Assembly (NCBI RefSeq): GCF_014898055.3
Contig: NW_023601433.1
Coordinates: 21,565,641 to 21,629,640 of the forward strand
Direction of reading: 5' to 3'
DNA length: 64,000 nucleotides
Source: Talpa occidentalis
Taxonomy: Eukaryota; Chordata; Mammalia; Eulipotyphla; Talpidae
Shown here: positions 34,500 through 47,089 of the stretch, in pieces
Layout: each line of letters starts with the position of its first letter
How positions within the stretch are numbered: position 1 is the first letter of the stretch
Position numbers and translations under genes: made by a program
The notes under the pieces: model-generated
Seen by the model: the letters and a program-made list of their open reading frames with translations, nothing else
What the model was told of the DNA's origin: nothing
The model's database searches: none

Positions 34500-35675
34500 A
34501 ATAATGTTCTCTATAGCAGTGCCAGAGCTGGTGTCACCATTGTACACCTTTATGAAAACTCGCTGAACTCTACAGTTTTAAAAAATGAATTTTTGTAAAT
34601 TTTTCCACATTCTTTTTAGACTTTAAAAATATCCTTTCCACAGAGAAAATTATAGTCCTAGATGACTTCACTGTTAAATTATTCCAAATACTTAAGTAAT
34701 ACTTACCTACAGAGAATAAAAATTCTTGCAAAAAAAAATAGAAAAAGAGGAAACATCTCTTGTTTCATCAAATTAGTGTAACCTTGATTCCATAACCCAC
34801 AAAAGCAGTATTAAAAAAAAAGGAAAGCTACAGCTCAGTCTCACTTGTGAGTTGTGCAGCAATCTTAAGTGAAATATTAGCAAACAAAATCCAGCAATAT
34901 CTAACTAAAAGAAAATACATCATTACCAAATTGGGTTTATTCAGGAATGCAAAATGTGCTTTTGTATTCAAATTACATTTGAAAATCAATGTAATTCATG
35001 TAGAATGAAGAAGAAAAATCATACAATTATCTCAGTGTATGCAGAAAAAGCACTTGATAATATTCTATGACCATTTATAATTTTTAAAAACTTAGCAAAC
35101 TAAACAAAAGATGGCAATTTTGTAATTGGGTAAATTATTTTTTAAAAACCTACAACCTATAAAAACATTAAACTTATCAGTGAAATATTAAAAGCTTTCT
35201 TTTGAGGTCAGGATAAGGATGTCTATTATCACCACTACTACTTAACATTTTATTGGTGGTTCAAACCTGTGTAATAATGAAAATAAATAAAAGATATAGG
35301 GACTGGAAAGCAATAATTACGGTTGTACATTTTTCAGTAATATAACTATGTATATAGAAAAAAATTCCAATTTACAGATTATTGTTGTAAATTGCCAAAG
35401 ACAGGTCACAATAAAAAAATAAAAATAATTGTATTCCTATGTAGCAGCTACAAACTTTAAAACTCATTCTGTATACAACATATTAAATCAAATTAAAAGG
35501 GCTTGATTGCACAAGGATGGAAATAGGCTTTTGGTGGGGAACATAATATAGTATTTATATAGATGTTGATTTATAATGTTGTACACCTGAAACCTATATA
35601 ATGTATAGTTACATATTACATTTGGTTATGAGCCAGAGTTACATCAGTAAAAACCTTTAAAATAAAACAGAACCA

Positions 35676-35967
35676 GGGGCCTCCCCGGTGGCGCAGCAGT
35701 TGAGCGCTGGGTTGCAAAGCTGCCCGCAGCCTCTGCAGTGCCGGTTCAATCCCCGGCTGCTCCCTGGGCACTGGAGGAGGGTCCCACATGGCGCGCAGAC
35801 CTCTCCTGCCGCCTGCTGCTCCCCTCAGCAGTGTACTTCAGTCTGCCTGCTCTGCTCCCCACCCTGGCTCTGATGAATTCTCTCACCCTCCTGCGCTTCT
35901 GACTGTACCCAGTGCTTGTATAAATAAATAAAAATAAATCTTTTAAAAAATTAATAAAATAAAATAC
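35676..35967 (+). mobile_element. tRNA-derived SINE (younger type), sense, with 15-bp TSD
   Basis: Full-length, head GGGGCCTCCCCGGTGGCGCA, with a CTCCCTGGGCACTGGAG variant segment after the B box as in the 26-kb copy. The long tail mixes ATAAATAAA units. The TSD AATAAAACAGAACCA is perfect at 35661-35675 and 35968-35982. Confidence 0.94.
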
Positions 35968-36690
35968 AATAAAACAGAACCAAATCTAATGAATAATATT
36001 TGAGACAATGAAACAACATTGAGAGAAATTAAAGAAGATAAAAATAAAAGGAGAAATGCAATGATCATGGACTGAAATACAGTAAGAGATCGAGACAAAG
36101 GAATGGAGAAATCATGAAGATATTATCCTCAAATTGACAGATTTTGTAAAATCCCAATAAAAATCCCCGTGGATTTGTATGGGTGGGTATTTGTGTGCAA
36201 GTTGACCACTTGACTCTAAAATTCACAGGGAAATGCAATTCTAAAGAAATATATAATGTGCAGGACTTACTCTACAAGGTATCAAGATTTACTGTGAAGT
36301 GAGGAGGAGTGTTATTAATGCAACAGTAGACAAATATATCAATGGGACGGAATAAAGTCCAGAAGCAGACCCATGAATATATGTATGTAGAGGAGCAGAA
36401 CAAGGAAATAAAAGATTTTAAACAAGTGGTGCTGCTTCCATTAGATAGTCAAGTGGGAAAAAATGCAGTTTGAACTTCCCTACTCACAACTCACACCTTA
36501 TACAAAAATTACTCCAAATGGATTATGGATTTAGGTGTGAAAGCTAAACAACAAATCTCCATGAACATTCCCAGGAGAATTTCTTTGTGATGCTGAAATA
36601 GGTAAGGATGTTTTAAACAAGACACATAAACTACTGAATCCTAAGAAAAGGACTGATAAATAATACCACATTAAAATTGGGCTGGTATTG

Positions 36691-37498
36691 GTCACCTACT
36701 TGAGTGTGGTTATAGTATAAGGAATTATTAATAAAACCTGTGTCGTTCTTACATAAGCAATGTAAAGATGAAGAGTATCCCACCCTCCTCTTCTTTTGGC
36801 AGTGTATGTGATTCAGAGCCCGTGCGGAAACTCAAAGTTAAATAGAGAAAAAATGTTCCAGACTTTCAGGACAAAGGAAGCAATGATAGGAGGTCAGGAT
36901 TTTAAGACTTTCACATCATGTGGCTAGCTCTATTTTCCATGATTTTCTGGGTCCAAATGGACCCAGAATGGAACTGAAAGCATTTCCACAGACCTCTCCT
37001 CATCAAACTTGCTCAAGTCTTCTGTCCCCTGGTTGTGGGGCCATGATCTCTCAGGACAGCAAGCATTTAATACAGCAGCCTGGAAAGAATTCGTGATACC
37101 GGGGGTGAAAGTCATCAGTTATGACTGAAGGACCAGGGTGAGCGCTCGGTGTCACACTCCACTAACACTCCACCAGCTCAAGTGCCAAGTCATTGAAGTG
37201 TAGTGCAAATAGCATGTTGAATTGAGCCAGAATTTAGATCAATGAAGTCATTATCTAAGCAACATTTTGAACATAAGAGATGATGTATAGACTTTAGTGA
37301 AGCCCTAGAATTTTCTCTAAGAGCTGACTTCAAAGAAAGTAAACAGGATGTTGATGTTACCTTAACAAATAAAATTTCAGGTAGTTTCATGATCCTATGT
37401 TTTCCCCCTTCCCCACCCCTTCCCTCTCCCTAGAGCTGTCTTCCTTTTATCTTTTGTATTCTGTTTTGCCTTTCTCCTATCTTTCTCTTTTTAGACCT

Positions 37499-37505
<7 letters not shown>
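36691..37505. other. Unassigned DNA
   Basis: No gene or named repeat is supported. Confidence 0.35.

Positions 37506-37579
<74 letters not shown>
37506..37579 (+). repeat. (TC)n microsatellite
   Basis: About 37 uninterrupted CT/TC units, the longest pure microsatellite in the window. The frame reading SLSL repeats across it is an artefact. Confidence 0.98.
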
Positions 37580-37585
<6 letters not shown>

Positions 37586-39319
37586 CTCTTTGCAGTTATC
37601 ATTTTCTATCTCTTAAATCATTCTCTTTCATTTTGTCTAGATAGCTTTCTTCTTTGGTCTTTTATTCATGTCCTCTTCCACTAGCACTTTTGTGTGTGTG
37701 GTTCTCTAAGTTTCCCTCCCCTCATCTTCCACTGCCTATCTTATTAGATCTGGGATAACGGGGAGAGCACATCAGAGCTGCCCCCCACCTCTGCTCACTT
37801 TTCTCCCTCTGCAGACACAGGAGCCTACAAAATCTCCTACAATTCCCTCTGGATCCTTTCTGAAAGACACAAGGGTAGGGGCATGGGAATAGATGGGTGG
37901 ATGACATTTTGTCAAAATCCAAGACAACTGGTGTCATCCAACAATGAGAGATTTTATTGTCAGGCCGAGGAACAACCCCTGGTATTTTGTGGCTGTTTGA
38001 TTTTATGGGTAAAAGTGATGAGCTCATATGACTTCACTGACTTCTGAATCACTGCATACCTATGACAGGTGCTTTAAACAGAATGCATGAGATAAGGCAA
38101 GAAGGAAAAACTAGGAAAGGGAAGAATCCAGTTTTTGATGTAGCTTTAAAACCCTGAGCCTGGGCAAGCTTGCTGCTGTGTGCATCTATTTTTCCATCTC
38201 ACAAGTTTCAGACCATTACCTGAGTTGCTTCACTTTATTTTTTTCTACATATTCATGCACTTTCCTCTTGTTGAAAGAAAAAACAAACAAATAGAACAGA
38301 ATCCAATTGCAGTACTGTTCATTAGAACAATTTTAAAAATCACTTAAGCAATTAGCTAACAAGAGATCTTTTGATTTAATGGCATACCTGAACAATTTAT
38401 GAGTTGGCAAAGTCTGATTAAATTAATTAATCAGGATTTAACTGTTTTAGCAGCCAGTCCCAGCTTGGGTGATTGCTGCTGTCATGTGAAGTCACTGATG
38501 ACTTGGTCAGACTCAGATATAAAGTCACCTTGGCCAGAGATCCACCCCGCTGATTAGAATAAGGCACTTCTGGAAATGGGCACAGATCCATCTGTGTTAG
38601 AGCACAGCGAGCCATGAGGACGACAAGGCATCACCAGGATATAAGAGGGCTAAGCCAAGAATGGCAGGATAGAGCAAAGGCAGCATAAGAAAGGAAGAAG
38701 GAAAGACAAACAATAATGATGGCTGCCAGGGAGCTGAGTTTTCTCAGCAGCAGAGAGCATGTATGCCTCATGATATATGCTTCTCGGTCTCACCCCTTGT
38801 AATCAGCACAACCTCCCTTGAAGGGTTTTACAAATGAGAAAATGGAATAATTTGGGAGTTCTTAAGAATTTGCCTGGGTCAGGATGTGCCTTGGTGGTGG
38901 CACCTGGAAGAACACATCTGCACCCCGTCTCCCCAGCCTCCTTGTATTCCTGGTGATGTACGTAAGGGGTCAGTGAGGGAAACCCGGACTACTTCCCAAT
39001 TTATCAGCACTAGTCCTGATTTATGTTCATAAAATTGTTGCTCAAACCAGGCTTTTAACATTGGCTTTACAAAGGCTTAGCTGTGGTGAGGAATTCTGAT
39101 GCTGATAAAGCTAAGCTGAAATTCTGCTTCGAGAATTTTCAGTCTCTCTGGCTTTGGGAAAATCACTTAAATTCTCTGGGCTTTTGTTCTCAAGAGGATA
39201 GCTTGAAAACTGTGGTGGGACTCAGGGAGGAGGGGCAAGGAGGAAATAGGAAGTTCAGGTGGACTCACAACAAGGTCGCAGCAGAACAATGCAGAATCCC
39301 CTAAAGGAAAACTAAGGTG
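37580..39319. other. Unassigned DNA with a candidate conserved element at about 38330-38530
   Basis: Around 38390-38450 the sequence includes GATTAAATTAATTAATCAGG, a near-palindromic homeodomain-type site in non-repetitive context. No exon or named repeat is supported. Confidence 0.3.
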
Positions 39320-39869
39320 GGCATGAGGCACACCGGGAGCAGTGGCTAAGGCCGTGCTAACCGCACACTGTGCTAACAGCGATAAATGGACAGCACAAAC
39401 CCGCGAGAGGGAGAGGGGGCTGCCCATGGTCCCTAACTCAGGCGCACACACCAACATCTTGAGACCTAGAACTGAGGTGGGTAGGAGGATGCCCATATCG
39501 GTGCCTAGGACAGCCGGTGAAATACAGGAGCAGGGGCAGAGTAAGTCTCACTGGCTAGTGCCAGAGGATCTCTAGGCAGAACAGCCCGCTCACACCCGGG
39601 AAGGAGAAACAGGTTGGATCACTTGTGTCTCCTCCTAGAAGAGTCCACTACTTGAAGCCCAGACTGGGATATTCAAAACATCTGCCTTCCATCCCCTCAG
39701 GGCTAAAACTGAGATAACAAAGCAGAGTTTAAGCTCCTATTAATAACAGGAGCAAGCACCCCAAGATAAGGCTCTGTGCTGAAAAAGAAAGAACAATTCC
39801 CAGCCCATGACCAGATTTCAACTATCACCCATACCCAGCACTGCATCCAGTGCTCAAAAAACGGCCTAG

Positions 39870-40149
39870 GGCTTCTGTGGTGGTGCAAGGGGTTAAGGAA
39901 TTAAGTCTCAGCAATATGAAGCTATCAGCAGCCAGTGCAGCAGGAGTTCCACTCCCAGTCAGGGAGCAACCCACATGGCGCAGCAGACCTCTCCTGTCTC
40001 GCCCACTGTTCCCCTCAGTGTATTTCAGTAGATCTGTCTGTTCTGCTCCCCACTCTGTCTCTGGTGAATCTTCTCACCATCCCCCCTCCCTGCCCTGCAC
40101 CTCTGGCCTACACCACAGCTCTTATATGCATAAATAAATAAATCTTCAA
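39870..40149 (+). mobile_element. tRNA-derived SINE (older type), sense, with TSD
   Basis: Head GGCTTCTGTGGTGGTGC then AAGGGGTTAAGG, body GCAGCAGACCTCTCCTG, tail GCATAAATAAATAAATC. The TSD is AAAAAACGGCCTAG at 39856-39869 against AAAAAAGGCCTAG at 40151-40163. Confidence 0.93.
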
Positions 40150-41066
40150 AAAAAAAGGCCTAGAAATAGAAGCTGGCATGAGATTCTCTGAGACACTTAG
40201 AGAAAGAGCTGGCCTGGTAGGGTGGGGATCACCGTGGATCCCCGCCACAGACTCTGGAGCCCACAGCTCATTGGACGCTTGCATCTCTGCAGCCACCAGA
40301 GGTGACCATTTGGTGTCTATGCCTCCATCCCTGTTTATGCCTACTGCCCCTTGCCAGTGCCCTTCTCCGATTACTTCAGCAAGTCAAAGATAACAGTCTT
40401 AAAGTCTATCCCTGTTATAACCCATAAAAACTAAAAATGAGAAGACGGAAGAACACACCACAAATGCTAAAGCAAAAACAAAAAAAAAATTCTGAGAGGA
40501 GTCTCAAGCCAGCAGAACAACAGAACACAACTGCAAAGGAGTTCAAGGTAACAGTTATAACAACACATAAAGAATTCAAGAAAACAATGGAGGGTGTCTA
40601 AGAGCAACAGAATAAAGACAGAAAATATGAGGCAGTTACAATTAGAAATAACAAGCTCAGAAATACTAAATTAAACCAAATTGAAACATACAATGGAGAG
40701 CCTCAGGAGCAGACAGTGCCAGCAATGGGGGAATTAGTGAGTTTGAAAGCAAATGTCAGAAAATACACAAATAGAACAACAGGGAAAAAAGGTTTGAAAA
40801 AATGGAAATAATATAAGACCCTTCTGGAATAACCTAAAGAAAAATAACATGTGTGATGGCAGGAGAAGAGAAAAAGAAAGGCACACAAAAGTGAAGAAAT
40901 AATGGCTGAAAATGTTTTAGGCATCATGATCCAGGAGGCACAAAGAGTTCCAAAGAGAATAATAGCAGACAGACACAAACCAAGACACATTATAATAAGG
41001 CTGGGAAAAGCTAATGACAAGGATGAGAATACTAGAAACACCAAGAGAAAAAAAAGGTAGGCTATG

Positions 41067-41513
41067 TGGGAATTGTCCGGGTACAATTAAATAAGATTAA
41101 AAACTAAGCCCCCACTCCTGACCCAGCAGGCAGGTTTGGGAGGCTGCAATAGAGAAGGGTAAGATGGCCTTTGGGCCAGGCCATAAAACCCAGCACCATG
41201 ACCAAAAGAACCAGCCCAGCTCCAGGAGTGCAGAAGCAGAGGCCAGAACAAGTTTCTCTCTCAAAGGCCAAGACCAGACACCAGACATCCCAGCAGATAA
41301 CTGGTGCAAACTGGTACCCCAAGTCAGAAAGCTTTCCATAAAAAACAGAATATAAAAGAGAGCCTCAGATCCTCCTTCCCACAGACCTCTCCTGTCTCAA
41401 CGCTTCTTCCCTCAGCAGTGTATTTCAATATATCCACCTGTTCTGTTCTCCACTTCCCATGTGATTTCTTTCACTCCCCATGTCTCTGGCCTCACCCTGA
41501 GCTTCTCCCCACA
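41067..41513 (+). mobile_element. Solo LTR of an endogenous retrovirus, sense; its 3' third matches the SINE body
   Basis: Inverted ends TGTGGG...CCCACA bound a 447-bp block that interrupts HAL1-like sequence. A TATA box lies in GAATATAAAAGAGAGCC (about 41348). Downstream, CACAGACCTCTCCTGTCTC to CTCTGGCCTCACCCTGAGC aligns with the non-tRNA body of the SINEs here. No coding sequence is present, only the LTR. A TSD is not evident, perhaps owing to age. Confidence 0.65.
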
Positions 41514-42085
41514 AACAGGAGCCCCATCAGACTGTCAGTAGACTGTCCAGTGGAAGCATTACAGACATGAACTGCTTGGCAGAACATATTTAAGGACTTA
41601 AAGAAAAAAATTTCCACCCTAGAATCCTTTACCCTGCAAAATTAACATTCAAAGCAGAAGGGAGATTAAGGAGCTTCACTGAAAAACTAAAACTAGAAGA
41701 ATTCATTAACATGAAGCCACATATGATACAAGCTTTAGAGAGATTATTGTAAGGCACACAAATTATATAACACAAATCATGTAAGACACACAAATCATAA
41801 AATGGAGGAAGAGGAGGAGCGTAGCATGTGGCTCATAGAGTGAGTCAGAGATCAGACCATCCATGGATCGCATAGATAGCCCATCAGATACTAACCTCAG
41901 CAGAACCTTCAAACTAAAGGCAATAGAAGTAACACGTAGGACAATGGAAATGAAACCATAACACCAGCAACAACAAAGACTTTAAAAAGAAAAAGCAAAA
42001 ACAAAACAAAAAGCAAAGGCATAACAAAATGGCAGATGGAACTACCTCCCCAGGGAGAGGCCAACGCATTCCTGATTTGTATTAA

Positions 42086-42490
42086 GAGGACTCATTTATC
42101 CAGAATGAAATTCAGGCAAGAATGACACCCATGCAATCCTATTTTACTCATGAATTTTTTCCTCTTCAAAGAAATATATAGGAGATTGTCACTAAGGATA
42201 CAAGCATTTTCAAAAAACATTTTTGGTTCACATAAGTAGTGGCCAAGTGGCATTTGCCTTACCCAACCCAATTCTAGGATGATACATATGTCTTCCTGAG
42301 TTTCTAGGGGTCTCTGTTTCAGAATTATGATAGATACCAAATACATGATTAACTGGAGAAAAAGTAAACAGAGTAAGCTTAAGTTTGTACCCCTAGTTTG
42401 TGCTGGGGTGCTCATTTTGCTTGCTTCTCACTTGATTGGCTCTAATATCTCAATTCTAGTTATGGTCTGCCTCTGTTGGCTCACTATGCC
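42086..42490. other. Unassigned DNA
   Basis: No gene or named repeat is supported. Confidence 0.35.
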
Positions 42491-42494
42491 CCTG

Positions 42495-42625
42495 CCTGCC
42501 TTCTCCCTAGACTCTGAGACTCTTAAAGGAAGGGCTCATGCTTTATTTACCTTCCTATGCTCATGATCTACCTCAGTGCGTAGCACACTCAAGGGTGTTA
42601 TATATTGATTGCTGAATTGAAATAA
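42495..42625 (+). repeat. L2 LINE 3' end, sense
   Basis: TAGACTCTGAGACTCTTAAAGG, AGGGCTCATGCTTTATTTAC, CAGTGCGTAGCACACTCAAG and a degraded AATAAATGTTTGTTGAAT-like end (TATTGATTGCTGAATTGAA) are in L2 order. Confidence 0.7.
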
Positions 42626-43554
42626 AAAATGAGGAAGCTGCCACATAGAAGAATTTTTCTTGATCCCCCTTAAGGTTAAAGGAGTAAAAAGGGTAGACAT
42701 AAAAGCAAAATGCTGGAAAAGACAAAAATAAGATACCCATCAGACTTCAGTCCCTGGTAAATATTTAAATTGGTTCACTTGGTACAATAGGAGATTTTTA
42801 AAGACTAGTTTATCTTGTACTTTATTTTGCTTTACTAGAATTTCTCAGCTTGCACTCTAAGTATGTGTATGAGATGATTCATAGTGTCATACTTCATTTA
42901 CTGTGTGCTCTGGCTCTGATAAAAAGAAAAATAAAGAGAAAAGTAACAGAACAACAACTTGATCAGTCACGGTGATAAATGGATATTTTATTTATAGGGC
43001 TATGCCCCCTAAGGTGCTATGGATGTAGTGTAGCAATACATGATTGGAATACCAAAATAGCAATTTAATAAGGCCACCCTAACAAAACCGCAAAGATAGA
43101 TGGAATGCTGTGGGAAGGGACAGGATCATTTACAAATATGGGTGACAGTGATTGTAGGTAATAGATTTGCCCCTGTCTGTGTGAGGGCATGTTTATGTTG
43201 TATATAATGTGTGTGTACATGCCTGAACAGGCGTGAATGTAGACATGTCACCACAGGGAGGAACAGGGGAAGGAAGGTCTAGTGAATACTCAGATATTCA
43301 GGTCTTTCAAATGCGAGAAGGAACTGTGGGAGAAAATGTCATAGGGCCAGAGAGAAGATTCCCTGCCCTGGAGAGCAGCTGCCTGTGTCTTGTGGCATGT
43401 GGAGACATAACCTGTGAAGGCTTTCACTTTCCTTTCCTGCCAAGAGTCATTTCTGACCTCTCCTCCTTAAAATATTATTGTCTGTTCCACACTCTGATTT
43501 CCACATGCCAGAGTATAGAAACAATAATGGGTGTCAATGGGATTAAGTGTCACT
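42626..43554. other. Unassigned DNA
   Basis: No gene is supported. The 122-codon frame at 43233-43601 has no recognised domain and runs into an L1 relic. Confidence 0.35.
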
Positions 43555-43768
43555 GCAACCTTTCAGAAAAGCAATGTGAGAGTGTTTATCAAGAGCCTTA
43601 AAATTATTTAAAATATTATTCTAGTCATTTCACTCCTAGGTAATCCGACCTAGGAAAACTATTCAAAACATAAACCATTATTTCTGTACAAGATCTTCAC
43701 CAAAAATCATTTATTATGGTGAAAAGTTATGAACAAACTAAATGTCCAATAAGGGGATAATTGTTCTC
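43555..43768 (+). mobile_element. Old L1 fragment, sense
   Basis: TTATCAAGAGCCTTAAAATT, ACTCCTAGGTAATCCGACC, CTTCACCAAAAATCATTTA and CTAAATGTCCAATAAGGGGA are successive old-L1 ORF2/3' UTR landmarks. Confidence 0.75.
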
Positions 43769-43771
43769 GAA

Positions 43772-45080
43772 TTGTCAGTATTTTGTTGGGAATGTTCGCA
43801 CCTATGTTCTTCAGGGATGTTAGTTGTCTTTTCTTGTAGTACTCTTACCATGGCCGAGTATCAGGATAGTGCTGGCCTGATGAGATGGGTTGGGAGTGCT
43901 CCCTCTCCAATTTTTTATAATAATGAGAGAAAGATTGGCACCGATTCTTCTGTAAATAATATAATATGTAAGTAAAATCGTTTAGTCCTAAGCTTTACTT
44001 TGTTGGGAGGTTTTTGATTATTGATTCAATATCCTCCTTACTTGTTATTAATCTGATCATATTTTCTATTTCTTCAGGGGTTTTGTGTTACTAGGGATGT
44101 ATCTGTTTCTAAGTTATCCATTTTGTTGCCATAACATTTTTCTTCTTTTATGATATTTTGTAGTTCTATAGTTTCAATTATAATATCTCTTTTGTTTCTG
44201 ATTTTATTTATTTTCTCTTTTCAATTTTGTTCATTTTAAAAAATACTCCTGCTCTTAGTTTTATTGATTTTTTCTATTTCTCTGGTTTCTATTTTATTTC
44301 CATTATAACCTAGATTATTGCCTTCTTTTTGTTAACTTTGTTTTTCTAGTTCCTCGAGGGTAGTTTGGTTGTTTATTTAAAACTATTTCTTAATAGTTTT
44401 AAGTTTGTTGCAATAACTTCCCTGTTAGTACTGTTCTGTTATACCCCATGTGTTGTAGTTGTGCTTTTGTTTCAAGATATTTTTTTAATCTTCCCTTTTG
44501 ATTTCTCCTTTGACCCATTGGTTGTTCAGCAGTGTGTTGTCTAGTTTCCATATGTTAGTGAATTTCTCAGTTTCCCTCTTATTATTTATTTCTAGTTCCA
44601 TACCCTTGTGGGTGGAAAAGATAGATGGTATGATTTCAATCTTAAGTTAATTCAGGCTTGTTTTGTGGACCCACATGTGATCCATCCTGGAGAATGTTTC
44701 ATATGTGCAGAAGAATGTGTATTCTGCTGCCAGGTAGGGTTTTCTATGTGTATCTGTTAGGTTCATTTGATCTAAGGTATAATTCAAGACCATGTTTCTT
44801 ATTGATTTTTTGGTCTGGATGATGTATCCATTCTTGAAAGTGAAGTATTTATGTCCTTTACTATTATTGTATTGCTTTCTATTTCTCCCTTCAGACTTGT
44901 TGTTATGTGTGTAATATATTTAAGTGCTCCAATATTGAATGCATATGAATTTTGAATTGTTATATCCTCTTGATGAATTGACCACTTTATCATTATGTAA
45001 TGACCATCGCTTCCTCATCATGTTTTTTTTTTCTTAATTTTGTCTGATATAAGTATTGTTATGAAACAGCATATTCTTAG
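43772..45080 (-). mobile_element. L1 ORF2 fragment (endonuclease to reverse transcriptase part), reverse
   Basis: The plus strand shows GTGCTGGCCTGATGAGATGG, TTGTTGGGAGGTTTTTGATT, TTTCCATATGTTAGTGAATT, ACATGTGATCCATCCTGGAG and AGAATGTGTATTCTGCTGCC. These are reversed ORF2 landmarks. Frames are broken. It is more diverged than the 51-kb L1. Confidence 0.85.
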
Positions 45081-45113
45081 AAACTATTTTCTTACTAACT
45101 AATAAACCTATAG

Positions 45114-45391
45114 CAGGCCTCCCCTGGTGGTGCAGCAGTTGAGTGCTGGGCTGCCAAGCTGCCCACAGCCTCTGCAGCTCTGGTTCTATCCCCAGCCGCT
45201 AGCCAGGGTCCCACATGGTGTGCAGACCTCTCCTGCCACACCCGCTGCTCCCCTCAGCAGTGTATTTTGTCAGTCTGCCTGTTCTGTTCCCCGCTTTGGC
45301 TCTGGTGAATTCTCTCACCCTCCCGCGCTTCTGACTATACCCAGTGCTTGTATAAATAAATAAATAAATAAATCTTTAAAATAAATAAATA
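45114..45391 (+). mobile_element. tRNA-derived SINE (younger type), sense, with 13-bp TSD
   Basis: Head AGGCCTCCCCTGGTGGTGC, body CAGACCTCTCCTGCC, tail rich in AAAT. The TSD AATAAACCTATAG is perfect at 45101-45113 and 45392-45404. Confidence 0.94.
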
Positions 45392-45404
45392 AATAAACCT
45401 ATAG

Positions 45405-47085
45405 AAACCACCCTTGGCAGTAGTTTTAGTTCAAACATATTTTGTAATTATATGCACAAAAGTTGTGTTTTAAGTGACAGTTACATAAAATTTAAGTAAT
45501 CTTATAGAGTATTAACTGAACTACAAAATGTAACTGTATAAAGCTGATCTGGAAAAAATACCCTATTTCTATAGCAAGACAATATGAAGTTTCATTACTA
45601 GTTATCACTAATCAGCTACTTGAAATATTTGAATCTTTGAAAAGTTAATTTGTAAATTAATCTAATATTCCAGCAATGATATTGAACTTCTATAAGTTCT
45701 TAAAATTTGGTTGCAAATTATTTTCAAAATCTCTAGGAAATCTTTATTTGTAGAAATCAATGCATATAGCACCAAAAATTTCTTTTTAGGACATCTATTC
45801 TCTCATAGAACTGCAGTTATTCAAAATAAGACTTGTGAATAGGAAGACAATTGGCTTTTCTCTCCAGTAGCAAGGGAGAAATTAAATAAATTAAAAGATG
45901 AGAGCTCAAATGATATACAAGATTTAATTTTGAAATAACTTATTTGAACTTGGGAATGTTTGGAATCTTTGATGGAGCTCTAATTTTTAAGTGGATCAAA
46001 TTTATTTTATTGCAATGTAATGAGACTGGGAAAGCTGATGATTTTTGTAGCATTTAAATTTGGCAAAACATAAAAGAATCATAACAAAGGTAACTTGACA
46101 AATTTTGTCTTATAAAAATGTTTGATGCATTTACACATAAGAATATTTGATGCATTTACATATTCAGCGCAAAAGTTGTTGGAATTGAGAATATCCTTCA
46201 TTTAGCAGAATGTGATCTGAATTTACCTTGGCAGCTGTAGTGAGAGTATTTTCTTAATTAAAACATTTATAGTTGACATAAAAGTGTCAATTAAAGATGT
46301 CAAAAAATTCAAGTTAATTCATCTTCAAGTGCAAGTTTGATGATTATAGACAAATATGCGAAAAACAATTGAAATAATAAGGCCTCGGTGAAAAGGAATA
46401 AAAGCATTCTTCAGTAAAAAAGCATTCTTCAATATTAGAAATAGGTTTGGTCAACAAACTGATTAAAGTATGTGACTATACCAACAACAATTAATTTGCT
46501 TACATCATTTTGAACACTATGTTTAATGTTCAAGTCTGTATAAAAGAAGTTCCTTTTTGAATTTTGCTTCGAGGTACTGGGGAGAAAAATTTTCTTGTTA
46601 AAAAGTTTAAAAGATAAAGCTATTACAGCTTTATTTGTATTATATTGTCCATCAATGTAGGAAGTTTTCAATCTACAATTTAAATGATTTTAATTTACTC
46701 TCAAAATTGTATCGAGTTCATCAATAAATTATATAGTCCTATATTTACCTCTCATGCTCCCTTCTGCATGTTCTCTCCTCAGGCCCAGGCATTCTGGACT
46801 TTCTTCCTCCTCTTACCCTCCTTAGCATTAACAACTTGCTTTGTAGAATGCTTCATGGATAAACTAATTTCACACACTTATATCATAGAAAATACAACTT
46901 TATTCTAGTTTGAAAACACATGAGGTGCAGGAATTCAATAAACTCATCACTGTGTCTTGTGTGTATTCCTTTCTTGAAAGCTGTGCATATTTTCTGACTT
47001 CTTTCAGCGATCATATCTCACCTGACAAGACTTAAAGTTATTTTTGAAAGCAGACTTTCCTTTGCTTTTATTTATCATATACTTA
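45405..47085. other. AT-rich unassigned DNA
   Basis: No gene, RNA or named repeat is recognised with confidence. Minor internal repeats are present (GAATATTTGATGCATTTACA-like near 46109 and 46141; AAAAGCATTCTTCA twice near 46401-46430). It could be an eroded DNA transposon, but I cannot support this. Confidence 0.3.
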
Positions 47086-47089
47086 AGTA

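Larger units (their letters stand above)
33600..36690 (+). mobile_element. Ancient L1 relic, sense, with nested insertions
   Basis: Pieces in order are an ORF1-like region (33770-34330), a reverse transcriptase region (ATTAGCAAACAAAATCCAGC at about 34878; GGTCAGGATAAGGATGTC at about 35205) and ORF2 C-terminal pieces (ACAGTAGACAAATATATC at about 36323). At 35500-35610 a separate L1 3' UTR-like piece (GTTGTACACCTGAAACC) interrupts it. SINEs are inserted at 33.85, 34.36 and 35.68 kb. No long open frame survives. Confidence 0.75.
39320..42085 (+). mobile_element. HAL1-like (ORF1-only LINE) relic, sense, split by a SINE and a solo LTR
   Basis: A GC-rich 5' region (39330-39600) is followed by A-rich ORF1-like sequence (AGGCACAAAGAGTTCCAAAG at 40938; CCAAGACACATTATAATAAG). 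After the LTR it resumes with GGAGCCCCATCAGACTGTCA and CCTTTACCCTGCAAAATTAA, the characteristic HAL1 continuation. The SINE at 39.87 kb and the LTR at 41.07 kb interrupt it. No intact frame remains. The right edge is approximate. Confidence 0.65.

Noticed and set aside
37397..37684. Leu/Ser-repeat membrane-like protein
   Set aside because: Translation of a (TC)n microsatellite.
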